DNA of 64,000 bases from Flavobacteriaceae bacterium (GTDB taxonomy: Bacteria > Bacteroidota > Bacteroidia > Flavobacteriales > Flavobacteriaceae): assembly GCA_024742935.1 (NCBI GenBank), contig JANSXN010000005.1, positions 1 to 64,000 of the forward strand, written 5' to 3'. The number at the start of each line of letters is the position of its first letter. Within the stretch, counting starts at the first letter, position 1. Position numbers and translations under genes: made by a program. Of the stretch, positions 9,580 to 17,621 are shown piece after piece. A model generated the notes under the pieces. It was not told the DNA's origin. It was given only the letters and a program-made list of their open reading frames with translations, and did not search any database.

Positions 9580-10725
9580 ATGAAAAAATTAATTTTAAGC
9601 ACCTTCGTTTTCCTTTTCGGAATTTTTTTCGCGCAAGCGGAAGTATCAAATGAATTTTCAACTTCAATCTCTAATGAGCTCAATTCTGGCGGAAGCATTC
9701 AGGTAGCTCTTTTACTGGATACCTCAAACAGTATGGACGGTTTGATCAATCAAGCGAAAGCCCGCTTGTGGACCATTGTAAATACTATGACCACGTTGCG
9801 TTACAACGGTAAAGCCCCTAAAATTGAAATCTCGTTGTATGAATATGGTAATTCAGGCTTGTCGAGTGAGTCTGATTATATACGACAAGTTGTGGGGCTC
9901 ACAAACGATTTGGATTTAATTTCTGAACATTTGTTTGCACTACGCACCAATGGCGGACTGGAATACTGTGGTGCCGTTATCAAGGATGCCACCAACAAAC
10001 TCGACTGGAATGCAGACAAAAATGCTATGAAGCTCATCTATATTGCCGGTAATGAACCTTTTGATCAAGGGAGTGTGAATTACAAAGAAGCCATCGCCGA
10101 TGCTGTTAAAAAGGGAATTTTTATCAACACCATTTTTTGTGGAAACAACCAGGAGGGCATTCGCACTCACTGGAAAGACGGTGCAGACAAAGGTAACGGG
10201 AAGTATTTTCATATTAATTCTGATGCAAGAGTGCGTTATATTATAACACCTTATGATGATCAAATCACAATTTGCAACCAGCGATTGAATACCACATACA
10301 TTGGTTATGGCAGCGCCGGAAGAGCTAAAAAAGAATCACAAATGCAACAGGATGCTGCTGCAGAAGGGATATCGACAGCCAACTATGCAGAACGCACCGT
10401 GGCAAAAGCAGGAGCGGTATATCGCAATGAAAGTTGGGATCTTGTAGATAGAGTGAATACAGACCCCAAAGCTCTTTCTAAATTAAAAGATGAAGAGTTA
10501 CCGGAAGAATTAAAGGGCAAATCACAAGCTCAAATAGAGGCTTTTGTAAAAGCGAAATCAAAAGAACGCGAGCAAATACAAAAAGAAATCGCCGAACTCG
10601 CTGTAAAACGGCAAGCTTATATTGAAAAAGAACAAGCTAAAGAAGGAACTCAGGATGATTTGGGGAATGCGATTGTTTCTTCCATCCAAGAAATTGCAAA
10701 ACTAAAGGGATTTAAAGTTTTATAA
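9580..10725 (+). CDS. Secreted von Willebrand factor A domain protein
   Basis: The 381-residue protein starts with a signal peptide (MKKLILSTFVFLFGIFFAQA) and then a VWA domain with the metal-site motif DTSNSM (near residue 48) and a later threonine/aspartate region. The C-terminal third (about 290-360) is charged and helical, with repeated KSKEREQ and KRQAYIEKEQ segments likely to form a coiled coil. It probably acts in the periplasm or at the surface by metal-dependent protein binding. It is divergent from the kinase/regulator pair and is followed by a strong terminator, so it is monocistronic. The precise partner and function are unknown. Confidence 0.85.
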   Translation: MKKLILSTFVFLFGIFFAQAEVSNEFSTSISNELNSGGSIQVALLLDTSNSMDGLINQAKARLWTIVNTMTTLRYNGKAPKIEISLYEYGNSGLSSESDYIRQVVGLTNDLDLISEHLFALRTNGGLEYCGAVIKDATNKLDWNADKNAMKLIYIAGNEPFDQGSVNYKEAIADAVKKGIFINTIFCGNNQEGIRTHWKDGADKGNGKYFHINSDARVRYIITPYDDQITICNQRLNTTYIGYGSAGRAKKESQMQQDAAAEGISTANYAERTVAKAGAVYRNESWDLVDRVNTDPKALSKLKDEELPEELKGKSQAQIEAFVKAKSKEREQIQKEIAELAVKRQAYIEKEQAKEGTQDDLGNAIVSSIQEIAKLKGFKVL

Positions 10726-10750
10726 TGTTTTTGAAATAGGTAGTGAGTAA

Positions 10751-10782
10751 AAACCTGCAACTAAAGAGTTGCAGGTTTTTTT
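10751..10782 (+). terminator. Intrinsic terminator after the VWA gene
   Basis: An 11-bp perfect stem (AACCTGCAACT / AGTTGCAGGTT) with a 4-base loop is followed by a run of T to 10782. Five A residues on the 5' side mean it may also work on the opposite strand for the convergent frameshifted gene ending at 10827. Confidence 0.9.
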
Positions 10783-10826
10783 ATGATTAGAATACTGTTG
10801 AGCTAATAAGAGGGTAAGGAAAGGAT

Positions 10827-11604
10827 TTATTTATTAGGATAAAAATCGATGCGTTTTACATTGACTTCGGGTGCATTTTCATTGACAATTCGTTCAAAGG
10901 TATCCACATCTGCAAAGCCTTCTCTACCTCGGTAATGGTAAGGGATTACTGTGGTGGGTTTAATCGGCCACGGCAGATGCGGCACTTTCCACGGTCATAG
11001 TAAATGGTAAGTTCATGCATACAAATGCAAGATCGATGTCCTGGAGGTCTCGCATTTCAGGGATGTCTTCGGTGTCGCCCGAAATATAAACTTTGTAACC
11101 GTCTTTTTCAATGAGGTAACCGTTGCCACGCCCTTTTTCGTGAAATTGTAAGGCCTCTTCCCTAAGATTATACATTGGAATCCCTGTGATAGTAAATCCC
11201 TCTTTTGTAATGGTTTGGTCATTGTCGAGTTGAGTCACTCGTTCTTTAAGATTTTCTGGTAATTGATCTATCACTGCCTTGGGAGCGATGATTTGTGAAT
11301 TTTCTTTTGAAACTGCTTCCAGGGTTTCTAAATTCAGGTGGTCACCGTGAATATCTGTTACAAATATGATGTTTGCTTCTTTTTTTCCGGCGAAAGCTTC
11401 TTTTCCACCCACCGGGTCAAAATACAAGATTGTGCCTTCCCAATCCAGAACCATAGTCGCATGGGAAATGGGTTGAATGTCTATAGAAGGTGCTAATTGC
11501 GAAACTGTAGTAGTATCTTCAGTTTCCGGTGTTTTTTCTTTAGAGTTTTTACAGCCAAAAGCTGAAATTATTAAAAAAGCTAAAAAAAGGTTCTTCATTT
11601 TCAT
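10827..11604 (-). pseudogene. Metallo-beta-lactamase-fold hydrolase lipoprotein, frameshifted near its 3' end
   Basis: From the ATG at 11604 a lipoprotein signal (lipobox SAFGC) leads into a UPF0173/YycJ-like metallo-beta-lactamase fold: HATMVLDWEG, the ligand motif DIHGDHLN, and YISGDTED. This frame stops at 10960-10962 after 214 codons. A second frame, entered one base later at 10961, continues without interruption to a TAA at 10827-10829. It supplies the expected family ending, including IPYHYRGREGF with the late histidine and a WYP-like terminus (FYPNK). The two pieces join as VAD-(F)-KPTT, so one extra base, or two missing bases, around 10962 has split the gene. The ORF 10960-11604 alone would lack a probable metal ligand. 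It could be a genuine mutation or a sequencing error. Confidence 0.75.
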
Positions 11605-11664
11605 GGGTATCTAGTATTGGTTTGAAGCGTTAAAATACAATAAGTTAGAAAAAAGGAGTGTTAA

Positions 11665-12672
11665 CTAACTTATAAAATCAATGATAAAATAAGCTAATAA
11701 TTTGCCCACTTGTTTTTCATCGTCTGTGCCGGGAATTGGGGATGCCTCACAAAGATGTAAATAAGCAACATTATTATTTTTCGCAAAATAGCTTATAAAA
11801 CGACGGGCATCATTAACTAAAAAACCACTTGGAGTTTTTGCACTGCTTGGTATATTTTGAATACTGTCTAAATCCATTTCCAATCCAAATTTTTCACCTG
11901 CAAGTGTAAAGGACTCTGCTTCTTTCATTGCTTGCCCAAAAGCTTTGGTGCGTTGGGTTGCGATATGTTCAAACAAATTGTATGAAATCGTTTCTTTATG
12001 TTCGTGAAGCTTGTCAAAAACGGCTTGCGAATTGTAATTTTTTTGAAGCCCAAATACAAAGTAATGGTTGAGGAACCCTTCTTCATAGGCATATGAAAAA
12101 CCGTTTCCGCTGTGGCGATGTTCCAGAGGTCTAAAATCGGCATGGGCATCAAAATTAATGACACTAATAGGTTTTTGCAGAGCAAAAGAAGTGCCTTTGA
12201 TGTTTCCATAACTATTGTTATGACCACCACCAATGATTACAGGAACTTTTCCTGCTTTGACGATGTGCTCAACAACCGTTGCTACTTTTGTGTCAATTTG
12301 TGAAACAATGGTTCCCAGTTCTTCAAAATAGTGAGCATCTTCTTTGTCAAGTGTAACAGCTGCTTGTAATTGAGTGGCACAATCAATTTCGCCTAGAATA
12401 ATTAAATTTTCAGGAGTTGTAAAGTGATTGGCTTGCATATTTAAAAGCCCTTTTAGACAGGCATTCCAGGCGTTTTTTGTTCCTGCAACACCTGAATTTG
12501 CCAGTACACCAATATCCTCAGGAATGCCTAATAAAACATATTTTGCCGGAGTGGTTTTTAGTTCGTCAAGTTCTTGTATGGTCAATACAGACTCACCAAA
12601 CTTAACTTCCCGGTCTCTTTTGTTGATATATTTTTCAAGCGTTTTTTTATCGTAAATAATTAAGTTATTCAT
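11665..12672 (-). CDS. hutG: Arginase-family hydrolase, probable formimidoylglutamase
   Basis: The 335-residue product has the ureohydrolase manganese-site motifs in order: GGGHNN (His), NFDAHADFR (Asp, His, Asp) and GLEMDLDSI (Asp, Asp). Together these supply all six expected ligands. The family removes formamide or urea from guanidino/formimino substrates. The Bacteroidota branch with this N-terminal extension is usually annotated as formimidoylglutamase of histidine degradation, which fits the presence of hutI at 17622. The ATG at 12672 is preferred over an in-frame TTG two codons upstream. Agmatinase or arginase activity cannot be excluded from sequence alone. Confidence 0.78.
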   Translation of the reverse strand: MNNLIIYDKKTLEKYINKRDREVKFGESVLTIQELDELKTTPAKYVLLGIPEDIGVLANSGVAGTKNAWNACLKGLLNMQANHFTTPENLIILGEIDCATQLQAAVTLDKEDAHYFEELGTIVSQIDTKVATVVEHIVKAGKVPVIIGGGHNNSYGNIKGTSFALQKPISVINFDAHADFRPLEHRHSGNGFSYAYEEGFLNHYFVFGLQKNYNSQAVFDKLHEHKETISYNLFEHIATQRTKAFGQAMKEAESFTLAGEKFGLEMDLDSIQNIPSSAKTPSGFLVNDARRFISYFAKNNNVAYLHLCEASPIPGTDDEKQVGKLLAYFIIDFIS

Positions 12673-12762
12673 TATCAAGGGAGTACTTTTTAAATTAATT
12701 TTGGCTTTTAAATGCTTGAATTTAGGAATTAAAGTTGGTAATTAAAATGACAACTGTCTATT

Positions 12763-15168
12763 TTATTTGTTTAAATAAACCCAACCTATAAGTGGTTTAA
12801 AATCAGGGTGGTTGAGGTTTAAAACATAATAATAAAGTCCGGAAGGAACCGGGCCGTCATAAAGCAAGCCTTCATTGGCAGCACCATCCCAAAACCCGGT
12901 CACGTTAGTACCTCTAAAAATTAGATTTCCATTTCTGGAATAAATGAGAAGCTCGTGCTCTGTAAAAATATTCAGCAGGCCTGATATTTCAAAGAAGTCA
13001 TTAATACCATCGTTGTTTGGAGAAAACCCTTCAGGAATCCAGGGTGGGCAATCTGTTGTGGCTATTTCAAACGAAGAGATGGTAAAGCAAACTTCAGTAT
13101 CAAGACGCACATAAATAACCTGTGGATTTCCCATACTTTGATAGTCTGAAGGGAAATAAATGGGGTTGATATTATCCATGGCATCCTCAAAGGAAGTGTA
13201 AAAGTTAACTTCGTCATTACTCCCTGCATTTATGAATTCATATTGAAGTGTTAAATCAAAAACAGCAAAACCAAACCCTTCATTACACAATTCCATATCA
13301 GGAAGTGGCGGTAAATCTGGAATAGTCTCAAAGTTTACTGTTGTGATATAGATGTTGTTTGTTTCGTCCAGTTCTTCAACAATCCCTGTACCATCACCCG
13401 TATCATCAACACTAAGTTTGAGTTCAAAAACATCAGGAACATTATCTGAAAGCAAGATTGTTGTTGTCATTTGAATTTGACCTCCCGCTGGAATCTGAAT
13501 GGGTGTTGCATCTGTAGCGTAAAGCTCTTCATCAATATAAAAGGCAATGGGTGTTTGGGCCGGTAAGGGCAAGGTTCCCAAAGTATTTGCGACTGTGTAA
13601 TTTACAATCAAATCCCTTTGTCTGCAAGCATTTAAATCGTTATTCAAAGCAATTGTTGCATCAGGGAGCGGACAACTAATAACTTCAATAAAAAAACTAT
13701 CTACTAAAAAGCAAGAACCATTATCAACTCTCACATAAATGGTTTGCGGATTTTCAATATTGACATAATTTTCAGGATTTTCAAAGGGGTTTTCATTGTT
13801 TTCGGCATCCTCTTCAGTGAGATGAAAGGTAATGGTGTTTGTAGGATCTATTTGTTCTGTGGACTGAGTTAAATCAAAAGTTTCAATCCCCACAGCATCG
13901 CATTGTTCCAAATCAATGAGTCCGGTTATTTCCGGAAAAATAAGTAGGATGATATTTGTACTATCTTCATTATTTGTTTCATCAATTTCTGTAACCACTC
14001 CACTGCCATTTCCAAGGTCATCAACAACAACTTTCAAAATAAATTCTTCAGGGACAGATTGTGGAATAGTTAAAGTGATTTCTTGTGATTCTGAGCCATC
14101 GATGGGAATCTCGTTAATAGTTGCCGTTGTTTCCAGAAGCGTGTTATTTGCATAAAAGGCAATGGGGGTATTTGCAGGGAGTATATCTGTACTGTTGATG
14201 TTATAAACGGTAAATTCCAAAAAGACCTCTCGATTGCCGCATTCTTCTCCGGCTATGAGGTTATCAATTTCAATAGTTGCATCAGGTAATTGACTATTTA
14301 GTACTGTGATAATGTTGTTAATCATTACAAAATCCTGACCTGAGGTAAGTGTAATTGTCGCCTGTGTGTCTCCAATCTGAATATTGTTTTGAATATCATA
14401 AAAATCAATATCCATATTCCATAACTCATCACTGTTGGTAAAACTGTTTGTACTGTTAAAGGCGTTGTTTGCAGGATTGAGAGGTGGATTACTTATAATA
14501 TTTCCATTCACCTGCAAGGTTTCATCCACAGCAATTGATGAATCACCTTCCCAGGCAAGAAACCCGATTTTGGCTCCTTGGTTGTCTATTACATTAAGAT
14601 TGTCCAATTGAAAGCTAAGTAAATTATTAAATGCTGAAACACTTTCAAGACCGTCATACACATTAAGTTGATTGAGTGGTAAACCCGGGTCTTCATAGAT
14701 CACTACAATAGACCAGCCGGCAAAATTGGTTCCTGTTGGGCAGTAGGGTGCTATAACATCAGTCAAATCCAGTTCTGATAGTGTATATTCTGTATTTCCT
14801 GTATTTTGTATAATGTTTGTTATGTCAGTGAATGCCGCAAAAAAGACTCTGTCTTCATCTATCTGGTCTGCAAAAGTTCGTTCTGCAGTAATGAGAGTCC
14901 CATTAAGTGCGACTTCAAAGTCTCCATCGCCGGAGCCTGCCCAATATAAATAAGCAGCAACAACGTTTTGAGATGGTTGAAGATCAAGAATAGCTGAAGA
15001 GCTTGTTAAAATGGTACAAGGGGCACCGGTTCCATTTTCTGTAGTATTCATAGTATTTCCAATAGCGATATAATCAAACCTTCCATTATATTGTTGGTAG
15101 AGTTCAATCTCTTGCGCATTTGAAATTAAAAAACTGAAAAGAAAAATTAAACGGAAAGCAGAGTTCAT
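12763..15168 (-). CDS. Large secreted protein with CARDB-like repeats and a gliding-motility/T9SS C-terminal domain
   Basis: The 801-residue protein has a signal peptide (ending SNAQ near residue 19) and an N-terminal domain of about 290 residues. Two CARDB-like repeats follow, each beginning with PDATI and containing AQTPIAFY or ANTPIAFY and DDxGxGxGxVxExDETNN. They alternate with linkers that begin LEQCD or MELCN. The end is a classical gliding-motility-associated C-terminal domain (WIPEGFSPNNDGINDFFEI, then FWDGAANEG and PSGLYYYVL), the targeting signal for the type IX secretion system. The protein is therefore expected outside the cell, perhaps as an adhesin. It is encoded downstream of tRNA-His with its own promoter candidate. 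Confidence 0.9.
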   Translation of the reverse strand: MNSAFRLIFLFSFLISNAQEIELYQQYNGRFDYIAIGNTMNTTENGTGAPCTILTSSSAILDLQPSQNVVAAYLYWAGSGDGDFEVALNGTLITAERTFADQIDEDRVFFAAFTDITNIIQNTGNTEYTLSELDLTDVIAPYCPTGTNFAGWSIVVIYEDPGLPLNQLNVYDGLESVSAFNNLLSFQLDNLNVIDNQGAKIGFLAWEGDSSIAVDETLQVNGNIISNPPLNPANNAFNSTNSFTNSDELWNMDIDFYDIQNNIQIGDTQATITLTSGQDFVMINNIITVLNSQLPDATIEIDNLIAGEECGNREVFLEFTVYNINSTDILPANTPIAFYANNTLLETTATINEIPIDGSESQEITLTIPQSVPEEFILKVVVDDLGNGSGVVTEIDETNNEDSTNIILLIFPEITGLIDLEQCDAVGIETFDLTQSTEQIDPTNTITFHLTEEDAENNENPFENPENYVNIENPQTIYVRVDNGSCFLVDSFFIEVISCPLPDATIALNNDLNACRQRDLIVNYTVANTLGTLPLPAQTPIAFYIDEELYATDATPIQIPAGGQIQMTTTILLSDNVPDVFELKLSVDDTGDGTGIVEELDETNNIYITTVNFETIPDLPPLPDMELCNEGFGFAVFDLTLQYEFINAGSNDEVNFYTSFEDAMDNINPIYFPSDYQSMGNPQVIYVRLDTEVCFTISSFEIATTDCPPWIPEGFSPNNDGINDFFEISGLLNIFTEHELLIYSRNGNLIFRGTNVTGFWDGAANEGLLYDGPVPSGLYYYVLNLNHPDFKPLIGWVYLNK

Positions 15169-15190
15169 AAGGTTGGTTTTTCCTGAAGTC

Positions 15191-15224
15191 TAAATATACA
15201 AAAATGATAATAGGAAATTACAAA
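15191..15224 (-). promoter_or_regulatory. Promoter candidate for the CARDB/T9SS protein
   Basis: On the minus strand TTTG (CAAA at 15221-15224) precedes TATATTTA (15191-15198) by 22 bases, about 22 bases upstream of the ATG at 15168. This matches the TTTG/TAnnTTTG flavobacterial promoter with one mismatch. It lies just past the tRNA-His terminator. Confidence 0.45.
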
Positions 15225-15227
15225 CAC

Positions 15228-15256
15228 AAAAAAAGTCCCTGTAAATACAGAGACTT
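15228..15256 (-). terminator. Intrinsic terminator of the tRNA-His transcript
   Basis: On the minus strand an 11-bp stem (AAGTCTCTGTA / TACAGGGACTT, one G-T wobble) with a 2-base loop is followed by seven T residues. It lies 9 bases beyond the tRNA 3' end. Confidence 0.88.
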
Positions 15257-15264
15257 ATATTCTG

Positions 15265-15338
15265 GGTGGAAGACCGGTCTCGAACCGGCGACCTCTAGAA
15301 CCACAATCTAGCGCTCTAACCAACTGAGCTACAACCAC
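15265..15338 (-). tRNA. tRNA-His (GTG anticodon)
   Basis: The minus strand folds as a cloverleaf: acceptor 5' strand GTGGTTG, D arm GCTC/GAGC, anticodon stem CTAGA/TCTAG around the loop TTGTGGT (anticodon GTG), T arm GCCGG-TTCGAGA-CCGGT. Position 73 is C with a G at -1 (15339), the histidine identity pair. CCA is not encoded. Oddly, the acceptor 3' strand reads CTTCCAC where CAACCAC would be expected, leaving two adjacent U-U mismatches at pairs 5-68 and 6-67. A promoter candidate lies upstream (15388-15419) and a terminator downstream. Confidence 0.93.
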
Positions 15339-15387
15339 CATTTTAGCTTTAGGAATCTTCAATAAAAAGTTGTCCTTAAAGCGGATG

Positions 15388-15419
15388 CAAATTTAATTGA
15401 AAATCGTTTCATTTTCAAA
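15388..15419 (-). promoter_or_regulatory. Promoter candidate for tRNA-His
   Basis: On the minus strand TTTG (CAAA at 15416-15419) and TAAATTTG (15388-15395), a perfect TAnnTTTG box, are separated by 20 bases. Transcription would begin near 15381, about 40 bases before the tRNA. Confidence 0.65.
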
Positions 15420-15431
15420 ACAAAACAATGA

Positions 15432-16148
15432 TTATTTTATGTCAAAAACTGAATTGACAGTAATTGCACGCTCTACAGTAAATCCTTCAGCATATTCCAC
15501 ACCTGCTAATCGTCCCAAATCTCTTGCCCTGTATGTGATGCTTTCCAAAAAGTTCTTGCTGCTTATCGGTGTATCTGGCTCATTTGTTTTTGGATCAAAA
15601 AACTGACTTTCATAAGCCATCACTGCTTCCATTTTCTTTTCTATAAACCCGGTAACATCGATGACAAAATCAGGACTGAGGTTTTTCCATTGAATGTAAT
15701 GATAAACAGCTTTGGGTCGCCAGGCATTTTGTTTATTTCCCTCAAAAATAGTTTCAATCTTTCTTAAACCACTTAAAAAGCAGGCATCACTAACAAGTTG
15801 GCTCCCTTTTGGGTGATCGATGTGCCGGTCATCAATAGCATTACAAAACACGATTTCAGGTCTGAATTTTCTGAGAATTTTGATTACTTCGAGTTGAGAT
15901 GATGTGTTGTTTACAAAAAAGCCATCAGAAAACTCCAGATTTTTCCGAAAGGTAACGCCCAGAATTTCTGCGGCTTTAGCAGCTTCCTTATCCCTAATTT
16001 CAGCAGAACCTCTAGTGCCCAGTTCACCACGTGTTAGGTCAAGTATACCGACTTTTTTACCAACTGCAATTTCTTTAGCAAGTGTTGCCCCGCAACCCAA
16101 TTCCACATCATCAGGATGTGCGCCTATGGCGAGTATATCTAGTTTCAT
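15432..16148 (-). CDS. bshB1: N-acetylglucosaminyl-malate deacetylase, bacillithiol synthesis (BshB1)
   Basis: The product is a PIG-L/LmbE-fold zinc deacetylase. It opens MKLDILAIGAHPDDVELGCG, with the AHPDD zinc/base motif; DLTRGELGTRG follows, and DDRHIDHPKG carries further catalytic residues. The family removes acetate from GlcNAc-malate in the second step of making bacillithiol, the low-molecular-weight thiol of many Bacteroidota. An in-frame ATG two codons upstream (16154) abuts an intergenic repeat, and family members normally begin at MKLDIL, so 16148 is chosen. The gene ends 94 bases upstream of tRNA-His on the same strand. No other bsh gene is in the window. Confidence 0.93.
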   Translation of the reverse strand: MKLDILAIGAHPDDVELGCGATLAKEIAVGKKVGILDLTRGELGTRGSAEIRDKEAAKAAEILGVTFRKNLEFSDGFFVNNTSSQLEVIKILRKFRPEIVFCNAIDDRHIDHPKGSQLVSDACFLSGLRKIETIFEGNKQNAWRPKAVYHYIQWKNLSPDFVIDVTGFIEKKMEAVMAYESQFFDPKTNEPDTPISSKNFLESITYRARDLGRLAGVEYAEGFTVERAITVNSVFDIK

Positions 16149-16154
16149 ATCCAT

Positions 16155-16178
16155 TGCCCGCGAAGGCGGGTATCTCGT
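16155..16178. repeat. CCCGCGAAGGCGGG-type short intergenic repeat
   Basis: GCCCGCGAAGGCGGGTATCT (16156-16175) followed by CGTT lies directly upstream of bshB1. A close relative with the shared core CGAAGGC-GGG-ATCTCGT lies at 56893-56915 after the outer-membrane barrel gene. The GC-rich arms can form a small hairpin. Its presence touching the first ATG supports the downstream bshB1 start. Confidence 0.6.
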
Positions 16179-16202
16179 TAATTTAGTTTGACTTAGGACT
16201 GC

Positions 16203-16290
16203 AAGACGTAAGACATAAGACTAAAACAAAACTTACTGATGATATAAAACCCTTTTTTGTCTTAAGTCTTACGTCTTAAATCTTATGTCT
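16203..16290. repeat. Inverted repeat built of AAGAC/GTCTT short units
   Basis: The arm AAGACGTAAGACATAAGAC (16203-16221) pairs with GTCTTAAGTCTTACGTCTT (16259-16277) with one mismatch over 19 bases, separated by 37 bases. The 3' arm continues with further GTCTTA-like units up to the stop codon of the next gene. Within each arm a unit of about 7 bases recurs. It lies between bshB1 and the PLP-enzyme gene, both on the minus strand, and may act as a transcript-stabilising or terminating hairpin. Confidence 0.65.
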
Positions 16291-17444
16291 CATTTACAAG
16301 CCTTCAACGCCTGTTCAATATCTGCAATTAAATCTTTTTTCTCTTCAATTCCAACTGAAAAACGCAATAAGTTTTCTGAGATGCCTTGTGCAATGCGCTC
16401 TTCTTCACTTAATAATGCGTGTGACGTTTCACTGGGTAATAGTATTGTGGATTCAACACCTGCCAAACTCATTGAGGGTTTTATGAGTTGAAGTGCATTC
16501 ATAAACTTTTTCGCATCAAGTGTATCCTCAAGTTCAAAAGAAAGCATACCTCCATATCCGCGCATTTGTTTTTTTGCTATCTCAAAATCCGGATGTGATT
16601 TCAGGCCAGGGTAATAGACTTTCGAAATATCGGGATGGCTATCCAGAAATTTAGCCAGGCGTTTGGCATTTCGGTTTTGAGCTTTGACCCTGATACCCAT
16701 CGTTTTAATACTACGTTCCAAAAGCCAAACAGTATAATCACTCAGATTGCCCCCCAGGTTTTTACCCATATGAAAAATGCGTTCGATGTGTTCTTCTGAA
16801 GCCGCCACTGCCCCGGCAAGAATATCGCTGTGTCCGCCCATATATTTTGTGGCGCTGTGAATCACGATATCAATTCCAAAATCAATGGGGTTTTGATTGA
16901 CCGGTGAAGCAAATGTATTATCAATCATCGTCACTATATCGTGCTTTTTAGAAAGCTTAGCGACCATTTCTATATCTGTGATGGTCATCAAGGGATTTGA
17001 TGGGGTTTCAATGTAGATTACTTTTGTATTGGGTTGTATTTTTTCGGCGAAAGCTGCTTCAGACAAATCGTTTGTAAACGAAAACTCAATTCCAAATTTT
17101 TCAAACTCTTCAGTAACCAAATTAAACGTCCCACCATAAAGTGTTTTTTGAAGCAAAACGTGGTCCCCTTGTTTTAAAAAGGCGAGAAGGGAAGTACTTA
17201 CAGCCGCCATACCACTGCCAAAAATTAAAGCGGCTTCTGTATGCTCCAGTGCAGCTATTTTTAGTGACAGAGCCTGCTGGTTTGGGGTGTTAAAGTAACG
17301 TGGATATCTTTTCACATCCACATCTGTAAAAGCGTACGAAGTGGACATATAAAGTGGTGAAACAGCGCCTTTGAATTGAGTATCCTCTAGTTCGCCGGTG
17401 TGTGTACATATGGTGTTGATGCCAGGTTTAGAAATGTTGCTCAT
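16290..17444 (-). CDS. Trans-sulfuration-family PLP enzyme (cystathionine gamma-synthase / gamma-lyase / methionine gamma-lyase group)
   Basis: The protein of about 384 residues has the Cys/Met-metabolism PLP fold: the YPRYFNTPN active-site loop, FGSGMAA phosphate-binding turn, YGGTFNL, the IDNTFASP aspartate region and the cofactor lysine in IHSATKYMGGHSD. Family members cleave or form thioether bonds in cystathionine, homocysteine or methionine. The ATG at 17444 (MSNISKPGINT) is preferred to the one 24 bases upstream because family alignment begins there. It is preceded by a divergent gap of about 180 bases shared with hutI. The precise substrate is not determinable here. Confidence 0.88.
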   Translation of the reverse strand: MSNISKPGINTICTHTGELEDTQFKGAVSPLYMSTSYAFTDVDVKRYPRYFNTPNQQALSLKIAALEHTEAALIFGSGMAAVSTSLLAFLKQGDHVLLQKTLYGGTFNLVTEEFEKFGIEFSFTNDLSEAAFAEKIQPNTKVIYIETPSNPLMTITDIEMVAKLSKKHDIVTMIDNTFASPVNQNPIDFGIDIVIHSATKYMGGHSDILAGAVAASEEHIERIFHMGKNLGGNLSDYTVWLLERSIKTMGIRVKAQNRNAKRLAKFLDSHPDISKVYYPGLKSHPDFEIAKKQMRGYGGMLSFELEDTLDAKKFMNALQLIKPSMSLAGVESTILLPSETSHALLSEEERIAQGISENLLRFSVGIEEKKDLIADIEQALKACK

Positions 17445-17565
17445 TGTTGGTTTTTTAAAGAGTAGCAAGTTACTAAAACTCCTCCTTTTTTGTGGGCATT
17501 AACAAAAATATAATCTTTGAATTTTATGAATTGACTATTACAAAGTTCAAAGAAATAAAACAAAA

Positions 17566-17596
17566 CTTGTTACTTAGGCTCATATTTCTAACTTTG
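17566..17596 (+). promoter_or_regulatory. Promoter of hutI
   Basis: CTTG at 17566-17569 and TAACTTTG at 17589-17596, a perfect TAnnTTTG box, are separated by 19 bases, and the ATG of hutI follows 25 bases later. This is one of the clearest flavobacterial promoters in the window. Confidence 0.7.
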
Positions 17597-17621
17597 TATT
17601 TCCAACCTTCTAATTTAAACC

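Noticed and set aside
15265-15338. tRNA-His as an integration site of a mobile element
   Set aside because: No integrase gene or direct repeat of the tRNA 3' end was noticed in the flanks.
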